From NCBI GenBank assembly GCA_033964015.1, contig CM066917.1, forward strand, positions 30,145,951-30,209,950: a stretch of DNA of 64,000 nt, read 5' to 3'. This DNA comes from Scolanthus callimorphus. Lineage: Eukaryota > Cnidaria > Anthozoa > Actiniaria > Edwardsiidae. Under the pieces are notes generated by a model. It was not told where the DNA came from. It ran no database searches and saw nothing but the letters and a program-made list of their open reading frames with translations. The position numbers and the translations under genes were made by a program. Shown here piece by piece: positions 1-12,297 of the stretch; the stretch's first letter is position 1; every line of letters begins with the position of its first letter.

Positions 1-1587
1 CTCTTTGGGCTTCTTTGATATGGAATCTCTCTCATTCTGCACAGCTGTAAAAACAATAAGCTAGTTAAGGCTAGTATATAATTGAGTGACATTTTGACAG
101 ATTCCTCCACCACTCTTTCCATGGCAGCTATAGCAACAAACCATAATATAGTTGGAGCTTAAGCCCATTATGGGCTCGCACCTCCCAGTGTTTCAGATAG
201 CTGATTTACCAGTATATACATTTTATAGAAATGTTTTCACTATGCACTTAAATAAAGGGGTAATTGAACCTAGTGTCATGCAATTTTGGTCTCATATCAA
301 CTTGTGATGTCAAATCGAACCACACTTCAATCTTTGAAATCACACTTGTCACACTGATTTTGTACTTTCTAGTAACCAGATTTTTAGCAAAACATTGCTC
401 GAATCACTATGAAATCTGTCTAATAGTTACATAGGGATGTCAAAATACAGCAAAGATATCACAGCACTTTTTAGGAGACTTGCACATGAATGTATGAGTA
501 CGAGTTTAGGCATGTACTCCTTCATGAAATATGACTCTTCAAAAACTGTCAATATGGCTGTATGTTTTTGAGATGGAGTATTCGGGAAATAGGGTAACCA
601 TGCACTCCCTACATAATCACATATGCATAATAAAGCAACCAGAATTAGTCAGAAAAAAATAAAATAATTATATCATTTTATGAGATTAAAAAAAAAATAC
701 AGAAATTATCAATGCTATATTAGCAATTCCAACTATCCTTATTAACATGGTGTCCTCCCAAAAAGCAAGTATAATAACAAATTTAACAAAAAAACATTGC
801 GTGATCCCAACCCAATGATATAATATATATTGTGGTATATTTGTCTTCAATTATTTTTCTAACAGCGGGGGGTGTCGAGAAATGTATTTTACGAGATCTT
901 CAAATATTAACAAATTGGTGACATGAAAACTTTCACATACATAAGCTTACTTTCATTTACATCGAAATAACAACAGGTTGAATACAAAGCCACTTGACTA
1001 TTAATTCATAACAATCTCAAGTACTGTTAATATATATCATCTTTGCAATCTTTACAACATCTTGATATTTCTTTTGTGCTCACTCCACATGGACAAGAAA
1101 TCACAGGCGCGAAATGTTGTTATGCAAGTAAGCCTTTTTACATTTCATGTGGGATAAGTGTATTTCAAAATCAAGGTCGCTTGGATAAATATATTTTCTA
1201 CTTGAGGAGTTCTGATTGTTCAGGAAAGGAAAACAGAGCTCAGTTTTCAGAAACTTTGTTCTTATTGGCATTTTCAGCACATGTGACAAACAACAAAACA
1301 ATACATTTGTCCAAATACTGTGCCTTGCTTGCATAGCATGCGAATGAAAACGTACAAGCAAAACAATAACAGTGATATTACAGAACTGTTGAGCTTCTAA
1401 AATATGATCTACTCTCCGAAAAGTGATATCGATGGAACTCTAGATCCATTGCATTGAGTAAACAATCTTGAGATACATAAAATTGGGGAAAATATGATTT
1501 TTTAGGAGGAAAATTTCCCAAGATAAGCTTAAATAAAGTTTAACTTAGCTTACATTCGGACATGTTCTTATGTAATTGCATACTTAC
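1..1587. other. AT-rich non-coding stretch
   Basis: No exon with convincing homology was found on either strand. The stretch is AT-rich with short A and T runs. It would be the downstream side of the minus-strand nuclear receptor gene, so ligand-binding-domain exons could have been expected here, but I could not recognise any. Confidence 0.5.
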
Positions 1588-1820
1588 CTTCTTTTTTCAT
1601 TCCAGCTCTGAAGCATTTCTCAGACGGCAGAAACGGCATTGATTTCTTTTATCCTTGTCTATTACACAGCTCGCTGAAATCTGCACGAGTAAACATGATT
1701 TTTGCGAACGCTTCTTTGAAGAAGAAACTTTGCAGCCATCGCAGCTCGAAGCACCATAGTGCTTTCCCGTTGCCTTATCCCCACATATCAAGCAAGCTCC
1801 GTTAGCTTCTCCATCATCTC
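1588..1820 (-). CDS. HNF4-type nuclear receptor DNA-binding-domain exon (frame broken)
   Basis: This is one exon coding for the two-zinc-finger DNA-binding domain of a nuclear receptor, a sequence-specific transcription factor. Visible pieces are [20 protein letters not shown], then [14 protein letters not shown], which match the HNF4 (NR2A) pattern closely, including the CDGCK P-box. On the minus strand the exon follows an acceptor ending TTGCCCAG at 1821 and ends before a GTAAGTA donor at 1587-1581. The frame does not stay open: the region between the fingers and the end of the second finger lie in other frames, needing at least three single-base shifts near short homopolymers. No other exon of the gene was recognised. 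It is either part of a decayed gene or a live gene with local sequence errors. NR2A is preferred over RXR because of the [11 protein letters not shown] and DKDKRNQCR wording. Confidence 0.75.
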
Positions 1821-3546
1821 CTGGGCAAAAGGAAGAGATAATGCTCCAATAAGTCAACTACAGAGACTTTACGCCCCGCAACTGATACAGAACAGGACAC
1901 ATGAGAGATCAAAACTGTCTAAATTTCCAAACCATCACGAAGCTACCCACCACCTCCGCTCTCTTGTTTGACTCCATTCACAAGTTACCACTCATTGACA
2001 AGTCTCACGCTGCAAAATGGACTTTAAACTCAAGCTGGAGATAGAATACTAATACGCAGGTCTTCAAAACTGTATATATTCAAGGGAAATTGCACTTTTG
2101 ACCCTCCTGGCGAAAATTACGCCTCGCAAAATGGCGCCGCCGAAGTGTGGAACAGAGAGTAGTGGAGCGTATCGTTTGTCATGTGACCGCAGCGAGGCTT
2201 GAAAAACACGTCGACACTTCAGAAACACACGACAAAACGGACACAACAAGCAACAGGCAACAACAAGAATAATAGTTCCAGAAAGGAAAATATAGAAAAA
2301 AACACAGGTATTCTCTTCTTTCCCCTTCTATATCTTTTTGTTTTTGTCAATTTCAGTACTGCGATTTCACGGATCGACACGGACGAGGTGTCTCCCGGGC
2401 TTTCACGGGCTGCTTTCACTCTTCTTTCGGTAAAGAAACTCGCCATGATCGAGGGCCTTTGCGATTTTTTCAGCAGCGAAAAACTTAAGTTTTGTATCCA
2501 GACACCAAATACAAAAATGCAACGAAGTGAATTGCTTTTCTTCCATTTTATTTTCATTCCAAGAAATGCCAGCCGCACGGCAGTGAGCAGAAAATCAATC
2601 AAGGTCAATGCTAAAAATACACTACAGGTCTTGTTTTCTTTTCACGTGAACTCGGAACTATCTTACTGAACAGTCAAACACTTGCGATAGATTAGCTAAG
2701 AAACCGCGAAAAACTAAATACCTCTTCCGTTCTATAGTTGAAGGGGGCGGTTTTGGGGCGTGGCTGTCACGCAATCCTTATTAAACTGGTGCGCGATCAT
2801 GGGCCCCTATATATCGGCACAGCAAACCGCACAGCCGACAGGTTGTTTCAGTATTCAATCTGAAGGGCTACCCTGAGCCTTATAATTAAATAAAGGTTTC
2901 TGTTCTGTTCTCATACCATTAAGTATATAATAGTCCGCAATTACATGGCCATCAGTGTTCTTTGCTTTGTCCAATTTGAATAACAACAGCCAAGGTTCAA
3001 GGCACGAGTGCCAAAAAAGTAATATTTAACTGAAGTTAAATATGATAAATAAGCGATATTCAAACTAATGCAGCAAAAATGTCATTCAAGGTCATGATTT
3101 GCGCGAGACTACCTATAAATAGTGATAATAACAAGCACTACGGTACCAATAATGGTAATGCATGCGTCTTACCTCGCAAGTGCTTGTGGTTACTTTTCTA
3201 ACTAATTTTCTGTTGAGTCGTATATCACACGGAAGTAGCGAAAGATGTTGAGCGATCAAATCACCTTGGATGACCTTGAATGTCAAAATTTGCCAAAGAA
3301 TTATAGTTCGAGGCAAATAAAAAAAATCCGATTAAATAGTCAATTCCAAAAGGAAGCGTGCCCTGTTATCGGAACCGAAGATGGCAGAGTGCCAGGTGGG
3401 AAAAAGGCGGTAGTTAAAAATAAACAGTCAGAAACGACAGTTCAATATTGGCGACGCCTGCTCAAGCAAATAAAACAAAACAAGAAGAAAATGACAAAAC
3501 TGGGTTCATTGAAACCCATGATATCATAGGCTTCCCAGGATCATTG
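1821..3546. other. Non-coding stretch with a possible LTR or promoter-like block near 2700-2920
   Basis: No gene recognised. Around 2810 there is a TATATAT box, and near 2888 an AATAAAG polyadenylation-like signal about 80 bases later, followed by a TTCTGTTCTG repeat. This spacing resembles the U3-R-U5 part of a solo LTR or a retroposon end, but no second LTR or target duplication was found. The long open frames here on both strands show no family match. Confidence 0.3.
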
Positions 3547-3893
3547 AGCGAACTTTAGAGTTGATAAATTGCAGTTTTATAGTGTCGCTGTGTGAAGTTT
3601 GACTGAGTTCGATGAGCGCTAAAATATGAGTACCTACGAAAAATAAAAAAGTTTGAAAAATACCCTTATCTAGTCCTTTAGTACTTTAATAAATCGCTAC
3701 TAGCATTTATTCGGTCAGAATACACTTTTAAGCGAGTTTTAACCAATTTTATTAAAGTACTAAAGGACTAGATAAGGGTTTTTTCAAACTTTTTTATTTT
3801 TCGTAGGTACTCATATTTTAGCGCTCATCGAACTCAGTCAAACTTCAGACAGCGACACTATAAAACTGCAATTTATCAACTCTAAAGTTCGCT
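3547..3893. repeat. Foldback MITE with two 147-bp arms
   Basis: Bases 3547-3693 reappear as the reverse complement at 3747-3893 with few differences, around a spacer of about 53 bases. Outer ends read AGCGAACTTTAGAG and CTCTAAAGTTCGCT. Inner ends read GTACTTTAATAAA and TTTATTAAAGTAC. It has no coding capacity. It is best explained as a non-autonomous foldback DNA transposon. No target-site duplication was clear. Confidence 0.85.
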
Positions 3894-5241
3894 TGGTGGT
3901 CAGGCGAGGCTAGTACTTCCAAATATGGTACGCTCCCGTCTCTCCGCTTGATCACGGACCACTAAAAATATCTGCGTAGTGACTCCCTTTTTCGGTAGCC
4001 ATCGATCATTCTCTGTCGCTTATTCGAAACAGACAGCCGCTTTCGAGTATGGGCCTCAGCGCCTTAGCTACCTGTGCTGTGAAACTCCGCGAGAGATTGG
4101 TGAGGACATACTTTATCCCCACCCCTCCCCTTCCGTCCCTCCTCAGACAACACGGCTAATGTGACCTCTTCGATGTGTTGTTCTTCTTTTGCAGGTACTT
4201 ACCTTACCTGGTAAGTCGAAATAATGTGACAGTTTCAGCCAATAGTGTCATAATTTAAAGCTAATGTTATGTGATACTGCGAGTTTTCACTTATTCAGAT
4301 ATCGATTTTGGTATTAAAACAATTAGAAAGTGCTTGCTTGGAATTTCATTAGATTTTAATGGAGAGGCTTCGTCAGTGTGTCAAAAATGACTTTGCATTT
4401 GATTTTTTGCAATGAATATTTGATTTTGAGTTGCCTGCAACTTTGGCTGAATATTTCATGTGTAAAATAAACTTTATTGTCCGTACCTTTTGTAAATCAA
4501 AAGCTTTATGATGTCTACGTATTCATGTGATCAATGCATCTCGAAGACTATTCTCTCTTAACTAAGCTTAAAAACTTAACTTAAGGTTAAGTAAGTTAAG
4601 TAACATTGATTGAAATTTTCAGACAAAATAACTTCAAAATATTTTATTACTAGGAAATTATAATTTCGTGAGCAGAGGGTAGAGAAACTAAATCTTTTTG
4701 TTAATAATCTTTGATTTCTTGCTTGACTGATTCTCTAAAAAATGCCAGGTGGCTAAAAGCTTGTCAAGTTTATGGGAAACATTCTTGACTTTTTTCAATT
4801 TCATATGTAATGGTTGTCTGCTCCATTTTCTTTATATGCCTATCTAGCAAACTTTTGCTATTAAAGGCTTTTTTCCTGGTCCTGGTAAACCACTGATATG
4901 GCAGGCAGGAGCAGTGGTGCGCATATCAAGCTCTCAAATTTTGACACGTTAGAGGCTGTTTTCGAGTAGGCAAATTACCAATGCCATCTTGGACATGTTA
5001 ATGCATAGGTCCAAGGAGTTCCAGGGTACCCTGGATTCTCACCACAAAAACTGCCTCTAAACCTAACACCTACAAGGTGGTTAAATTGGAGGAGTCAGGG
5101 GGTATTTTTGGCTGGGGGATGCTGTTTTTTGCTCACAAGCAGAGCACTAAAATACACAAAATTTAAAGAATGCCTGTCATCTAGCTATAATTTTTTATCA
5201 TTCTGTTAATCTTGTCATTTATATGCTCACTGAAGATTTTT
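3894..5241. other. Upstream region of the anoctamin gene
   Basis: No coding exon recognised. A 5' non-coding exon of the following anoctamin gene may lie near 4100-4210, where a GGTAAGT donor-like site occurs at 4211, but this is a guess. The rest is AT-rich and without recognised content. Confidence 0.3.
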
Positions 5242-7973
5242 ATGTCAGATCCTGTTGAGCCAAGTTTCTCAACTATGAGTGGCAACGCTGAGGAAGCCTT
5301 GCAGCTTGTGGCTGATGAGAGTCATGATGAAGTGCTGGCAGTTTTGGAATTTGCACCAAGTGCTCCTCAAGAAACTAAAGACTGGTTGATTCAGTTTATC
5401 AGGGCACCTGGTGAGCAGGGGTTGTAAATGTTAAATGTAAATGTTTGAGCCGAACTTCCTAGACTTGCAACTCAGAAGCTGAGTTATGCTGGATTAACAG
5501 CATCACTGGCAGCCAAGCTGCCATAAGCACAGACACTGAGGGTAGTCACTGCTAGAGGGTTTATTAACATTGACTCCTTAGTGGTTCTTTAATGCCCCCT
5601 GGAACTGGGTAGGGTAGTGGAGGGAGACACAACCTTTGTTTATTGTCTGATGTGAAACATAGTAGAATGAAGTTCAACTGACAATATGAACCAGTTTCAA
5701 CCACAACCCAAAGAGAAATAAAATTTCCTCTGCCTCAGCAAGGATTCGAACACAGCTGACCACAGCAGTGAGAGGGCAACACTGTGATGCTTGGCCAACC
5801 ATTCTAAGGCATGGCAGTGGTGTCCACACAGCACTAACACCTCTGGATTTAGTCCTTCCAGGCATCAACTCATTTTTACAGATTTATAGGGATGTTTAGT
5901 TCTTGTTGTAATAGCCATACCCTGATTATATTCCATCCTAGTTACCAGTGGGGGAGCAGGTCTTGAGTGTTGTGTGGAGGAAGATTCTATCAAAAAGTGT
6001 GACACCCTCCATGTCTGGGCCTCAACTAAAAGACTTCTTCAAGGAGCAGAAAAACTCAAGTTGCGGAAGAAACACAGGTCTGGTGCCATGATGGACTTCA
6101 GTGTCAGCTTTGCAGCTGAGTTTGACAACTTCCATGACAATGGAGATGGCTATTTGACTACTGCAGAGTGTCAGAGGATTGTGTATGCAGCTCTAAATGC
6201 AATGAAGAGCTATTCCGATATCACAGTGCCAGGTTACAGTGCTATCTCTATTTTCAAGAACAGGACAATAGGTGAGAGGTCATGCTTTGGCTCAACATGC
6301 ACTCTGCAATATTGGTGATGTTGATGACAATGCTGCTGTTACTGCTCATGCGGCTGATGATTGGTAATAATGGCAGAGGGTGTGGTGGCATTGGATGTTG
6401 ATGATGTTGATGATAATGCTGTGAGTGGTGGAGATATTGATGATGATGTTGGTGGTATTGGTGATGGTGCTGACAATAATGGTGGAAGGTGTTTTATTGT
6501 GGAAGGTTTTATTATTTATTGTGTTTTTATTCCTGGCCACCATAACTGGTCTGATGCATTCATACTTAGACATTAGTGATAAGAGTGTTGCATGTTACTG
6601 CAAGAGATTTGATGGTTTTAATTTCATAAACTGAAAATTTACTGTCTTTTCCAGTCCCAAAGCTGACATCTAAGGGTGTTGTCACCAACATCTATGCTCT
6701 TCATGAACCAGACAAGCTGAAAAATCTAGAGAAGAAATGGTTTCTGGAGTTCTCTGGACATTTACCTCTAGGTATGCGACACATGAGAAATGTGACATGT
6801 GCCTCTGATGATGGTCGTAGGGTAGCTACCTGTATTCCATCCCTTGCAGAACTACAGTCTAGTGCTTAATAGTGATGATGGGAAGTTTCAGATGTTCAAC
6901 CCTTCAATGTGTAATTTCCAGATAACATCCAGCCCCCGCCATAGAGGGGATTGTCCTTAAGAACCCCACCACAACCTCTGAAATTAAAATGAAAGTACAG
7001 GCAATAAGTGGTGTTTACCTTCACTGCTTTGGAATGTCCATTTCCTTCCATTTTGGGGTACTGTACATGGATCTTTGGAATTGTGTGGTCCAAGAAAATA
7101 CACCCCCCTCCCCCCAGAAGGGATTGGAATTCCAGAGGGGTGGGGGAGTCAAATTACCTGATTTCTTCAATACCAAATACTGTATTTTCCGAGAAGGGGG
7201 GGGGGGGGGGCTTTTCAACACCCTTCTGTGTGTGTCGGTGGGGGGGGGGGGATGGATATTTTCTGGAACTACACATATGAAATATAACTTAATTTTAACT
7301 CACTGTATTTTTCAGATGATATCAAGGAATATTTTGGTGAGACCCTTGCAATGTACTTCTCTTTTCTCCACTTCTACTCACTAACTCTGCTGCCCCCTGT
7401 CCTCCTCATTGTGGTGTTCGCCCTCTCTAATGCACATGAGCAGACCAAGAACACGGTTTTTGCAGTGCTGAACTTGCTCTGGGCAACCATCTTTCTTGAG
7501 CTTGGAAACGACGATGTGCTGAATTGTCATTCAAATGGGGACATTAAAAGGAGGAATAGGTAAACATCTGCTCTATTAACAATTTTCGCCGAAGGAGACA
7601 TGATTATTGGGGAACAGTCAGAGGGAAGAAGTTTAGGTGACTTTTTGCCGATAATCACAGAGCCTGAGGTGACTAATTGTGTTAGTATAATTGTATCTAG
7701 ATTTTGCAATCATAACAAAATCGTGCACACATTCCAAATGGTTTGTATATTCAACCTCTGGTCTTGGTCAATATTTACAAGACATCGATCACGGTACATG
7801 TATTTCATGATCCTGACCTCCCAGCCGGTAAATACATATATAAACTCTCACACAGAATTTTTTATAGTCAAGAGAGTGAACTGTTACCTCAGGGGTGTAG
7901 CCAGGGGGAGATTTTCCATAATTTACTGTATTGCTGGAGGAAATTTGAAAATTTCATCCCATGATTTCACTCT

Positions 7974-8046
<73 letters not shown>

Positions 8047-11000
8047 CCAAAATTCCTGGCTACGCCCCTGTACCTGCCGACATTCCTGGTGTTGAACACA
8101 ATTCTTGATCTTGTTGTGTTAGGTTTGGAGGAAGTGGAAGAACCACGCCCTCAATATTGGGGTCCAATCCGGACTAGTCCCATAACTGGACAACCTGAGC
8201 AGTATTACTCACCTGTCAAACGTAAACTGAAGACTTATGGCATATCATACCTATCGTCCTCATGTGCATGAAGGTACAGCATGTTGTGTTGTGTAAGTAA
8301 CGCTCCGTCTAGGAACGATAGCGTGCCTATTGTTTTCGCTATAGTTCTTAGATGGGGCGCTACTTAAAAACTAGTCAGTCCAGTCTTTAGTCATGGACAT
8401 TGAGCAGGGAATGGTGTTGAAGAATTTTTGGTAGGGGGTGATAGCATGGGCAGATAATTAAGAAACATTCCACCTATGATTTTTGATTTTAAGAAGGCAC
8501 TAGCAAGCTTTGGATAATCATGGAATGGGGGGGGGGGGGGGGGGGGTAATAGAGCCTCGGTCCCTTCTGCTGTTAAAGAGGCACATGATTTTGCATTCGG
8601 AGAACTGACACTAAAGAAGGAGCACAGATACTAATGTTTGACTGCAGCTGTGATGTATTTAGTGCTTTGTGACCACTAGTAGTCAAACTTGCCTGTGGTA
8701 ATAATATTTACATACTGATCTCCGATGCACTAGCGCCATTAAGCAAATTCTAGTGTAGCACAGCTTATCGTCTCCCACACAAGCACCCTAAAAGATGCCA
8801 TTTTCTAAGCAAATTTTCTAATTTGATACTAAAGAGTAAAATAAACGTTTGTCTTGTGTCGACAGGTAGCGGCAGTTGTAATGCTGCTGTATTTCAAGTT
8901 CCAGTTCTACATGGAGGATAAATATGGCAAAGATGGTGGCATCATCGCCTCGTGATGCTGATGCTTCCCAGTATATTCTACAGCGTGATGATAGCAGTGC
9001 TCAATAATCTGTACCACAAGGTGGCTATCTACCTAACTGAATGGGGTAAGGTTATCCATGTTGTCTAGATTAAATTACTCAATCCTAATGATTGTGGGTA
9101 ATTTTGCACATGGCATATCAATCTCGTACCCAGAGCTGGCCAAAAGATGACGGCTCTGGTACGAGATTGATGGCATATGTATTTGGGGGATGCGGGATGC
9201 GCCCCTTCAATGTACATTCGCGCACGGTTTGGATAGTTTTATCACGCGGTTAACGTGCGTAATTCTCCCTCGAATTCTAACGTCTGGGAACGCAAAATTC
9301 TAAAACCTGAATCGTAGGATCAAAATTAATCTAATTATCGTTGATCGGCGTTGAAATATTTCTTTTTTTTCACAGAAAATCATCGCCTGGAATCATCATA
9401 CAACAATCATTTGATTATCAAGCTTGTTCTGGTATGTTAATAATGTCAGGAAATGCCCCATATTAGAAGTTCATTTTGCATTTATTTTGCTTTACATTTT
9501 GTGATTGTGCTTCTTTATTTCAGTTCTACTTCGTAAACTGCTTCTACTCTCTTTCTACATCGCATTTTACATGCAAGATTGCACTCCTAAGAACGGTAAG
9601 TCTAGAAACGTTTAGCTAAAGAAAGCCTATGGTACAATTATATCATCGCGCTTGAAACATTGTCGCGCATAACAAATGTTCATGTGTCCGAGACACGCGA
9701 GTTCGATGTTTTGTAGTTTATGCACTACGGGATACACGGAGGGACACAATGTTGCGCGCTACATGGTCTTAGTTTAGTCGCATCTCAAGTCTTTTTAGAC
9801 TATGATCCTTCTGCGCTTCCATGATTTTCGGATTTGGTCTATACCAGCATGCATTGCGCTTTTTCTACCAAATAAAGCGTGCGCTCCGTGCGGGCAGAAA
9901 AGCAACCAAAGATCTCTTTTACTTCGTCAGCATCTGGCTGCTCTGATGATCACCTCTCAAGTTTCGGCCAGATCACGGAATCCCTCGTGCCCTATTTGAT
10001 GTTCCGTAGTCGCGTTACCACCGTGACAAAGAGAGGGCAAGAAGATCGTGGTCAAACACGCGGACTTGTCGGACTGCACAGAGAAACAGGGACAACAGGA
10101 GGTCTACACGGTAGGAACCCGATAGCCTGTGATCTGGGCTCCCTGTGGGTTTATTCCGAGATTCGGAGTCCCTGTGGCACGCGGTCATTGCCCTTTGTGA
10201 ACGGTCGATGCCTCTTACAACCGTCGTTTGCCATTTTTAATCCCGCGGGACAATTAGTCGTGATCATTCAATAGCCTCGTTCTATACATGCTAATGAAAG
10301 ATTCTGCAAATCTGATTAAAAATTGTCTGAAACCAAGCAATTTCACTCGTAGCGCACTGGTAAGGTTAGGTAAGTAAGCAAGTCACATTAGCGTTCGAGA
10401 TGGGAGAGAATCAACAGGCAACAGGCTGTCCGTAAGTGCCGTCCAAAAGGCAACGACCATTTACGGAAAGAAAAATTGCTGTGCCTGTATGCAGACTAGG
10501 AAAGCTATAAAAAGCATTTGCGGAAGTGCAAATGACGGGAGGAATGAACTCCAAGCGGTCAAATATACCGCAAGACAAGAGAGGTTGGAGGACTTATGGG
10601 CCGCTTTGGATTGCGCAATCCTGAGGACGAGAGCCATACCATTGCACCGGGGAACAGTGTCTTTAGCGTCCAATTTATACGGAATTATAAGGAAGGCAGA
10701 CGGGACAGTTGCGACGGTGCAACCTTTTTCTGAAATAAGTGTATAATAATAATAATAATAAAATGTATGTTTGAAAGAAAGATTGAGTTCAAAGTGCATA
10801 ATATATTTCCCTCCAGAACACGTTCGATGATTACCTGGAACTCTTCCTCCAGTTTGGCTACACCTTTCTCTTCTCCTCTGCCTATCCTATGGCGGCCTTC
10901 TGGTCTCTACTCAATAACGTGATCGAGATGCGCACCGACGCCTTCAAAATGTGCCGCATATTCCAGCGGCCTTTCTCGCAACCCGCGTCTTCTATTGGCG

Positions 11001-12297
11001 CTTGGCAGGTTAGTGGAAACGAAAGTAAGAGGATATCATTAGCAGATTAAGGGGTCCTCAGGGGATCTGGTCCGTCCCCTTTTCGATAGATTTCCACATA
11101 CATTTACTGTATTTGCTGGACCAAGCTGAACATGAGGGACATCAAAGAACCGCTTGGGCTATTGTAAACTGCACTTGTAAAAAACTGTTGTCCGCATCTT
11201 AGAGATCAGAGATCACGCAATTTGTAAAGCTCTGTTTAAAGTCATCCCCTTTTTAAGGGGATGCCCCTAGCACACGTTCTCTTATCGACCCTTGTCAGAT
11301 TGCCTCATACTCGCTGCTGAGAGCATTTCCCTCGGTCCTTGTTTAGAGTCGGCTGGCTTCCTGTTCTTATGAAAATGCTCTATTTAACTCCCCCTGACGT
11401 TAGACCGTTTATAATGTGTCTACAGGCCGCTTTTGAGGCGATGAGTGTGATCGCGGTCATTACGAACTGCGCGTTGATCGGTATGGCGGCGAACAGCGCT
11501 CACTGGTTACCGGACCTCACGCCGGCCAACGCGATCCTCATGTTTTGTTGCCATTGAGGTGAGTTGATCATAATTAAGAGTGGATTTCAGACGATTGTCG
11601 AAAACTTAATGCATAGTGAATACACTTATATTAGCCAATCAGAAACGCACCCATTTAACAACCCTCCAAAAAAAATTTTCACCAACCAGCCAATCGGGAG
11701 GCGAAGTAATCACGACTTGAGTTTAGTCGTGACCCAAGAAAAAAACCTCAGCATGAAGATTGCAAGAGTAAACGCAAGTCATTAGATACAATGTAATGGC
11801 AAAGTGGAGGGAGGGCTGAATTTACAGAAAACATGTCCCCCCCCCCCTTTCCGTCTCAGCCGCCCATGCAAGTAATAATTTGTTTGTTTTTTGTTTGCAA
11901 TCTGTTTGGCTGGGAGAGCAAAGACGTGATGCCAAACCGAAAACGTACAAACAAAATAAGTCTCTCATAACTCCCTGATTTGATATACTCTCGACACTTA
12001 TTTGAAATTCGCTCTAAAAAGGTATAATTGCAATATTTTTTTTTTTTTCGATTAATGAAACAGAGGGAATAATCTCTTCCTGTGATATATCTGGAAAATG
12101 TTATAAGCAATTCAATTTTAGCTCTTCGCCTGGTAGCTTGCCGCGCCGATCATGCGATAACACTGGAAATACCCTCTACATTTCAGCATTTTCTGCTTGG
12201 AGTAAAGTTCGTGGTCGCCATGGTGATACCCGACGTGCCACAGTGGGTACAAGATGAAATGGCCAAACAAGATTATCAGGCTAAACTAGCTTTGATG
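5242..12297 (+). CDS. ANO10: Anoctamin-10-like (TMEM16K) membrane protein gene, several frame breaks, 3' end not found
   Basis: Anoctamins are multi-pass membrane proteins acting as lipid scramblases or chloride channels; ANO10 sits in the ER. Exons seen: 5242-5410, 5942-6271, 6655-6771, 7316-7559, 8123-8273, 8866-9045, 9376-9431, 9524-9595, about 9870-10110, 10817-11008, 11426-11558 and 12187-12297. Recognisable pieces are [49 protein letters not shown] (first TM), [62 protein letters not shown] and a C-terminal [14 protein letters not shown]. The order matches human ANO10. Phases join across intact exons, but single-base losses or gains break exons 4 (two), 5, 6, 8, 9 (two) and 11. The final exon was not found. 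Start 5242 is the nearest ATG; an acceptor-like CAG at 5245-5247 leaves it open. ANO8 fits less well. Confidence 0.85.
7000..7280. repeat. G-rich dispersed repeat
   Basis: The stretch carries repeated blocks of the type GGAATTCCAGAGGGGTGGGG together with G runs of 10 or more at 7196-7210 and 7241-7250. A similar mosaic with TTCCAGAAAATATCCAT and CAGTATTTG wording occurs at 23640-23960 in the opposite orientation, so this is a dispersed family. It lies in an intron of the anoctamin gene. Confidence 0.6.
7890..8070. mobile_element. Short TIR element, CAGGGGYGTAGCCAGG family, with long poly-C
   Basis: The left end CAGGGGTGTAGCCAGG and right end CCTGGCTACGCCCCTG are inverted repeats. TACCT occurs directly outside both ends (7885-7889 and 8071-8075), a 5-bp target duplication. 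The interior contains about 65 nearly uninterrupted C residues (7975-8044). A second copy is at 43686-44074. It lies in the anoctamin intron just before exon 5. The superfamily was not determined. Confidence 0.8.
8528..8546. repeat. Poly-G tract
   Basis: A run of about 19 G residues lies in an anoctamin intron. Similar G or C runs recur through the window, for example 12420-12430 and 50624-50646. Confidence 0.9.
9118..9170. repeat. 53-bp micro-MITE hairpin
   Basis: CAATCTCGTACCCAGAGC is mirrored by GCTCTGGTACGAGATTG around a 16-base loop, and TGGCATAT flanks it directly on both sides (9111-9118 and 9171-9178). The end wording is shared with the larger elements at 18790-19097 and 45118-45330, so this looks like a strongly deleted member of the same family. 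The 8-bp flanking repeat would suit a hAT-type transposase. Confidence 0.65.

Noticed and set aside
2199..2669. Open frames of 156 (plus) and 129 (minus) residues
   Set aside because: No recognisable domain and low-complexity wording; could be part of a retroposon but not supported as a gene.
6346..6634. Asp/Gly-rich and Asn/Thr-rich frames on both strands
   Set aside because: Translations of a GATGATGTTG microsatellite in an anoctamin intron.
7600..8271. 223-residue open frame with a long proline run
   Set aside because: The prolines are translated poly-C inside a TIR element; only its last part overlaps anoctamin exon 5.
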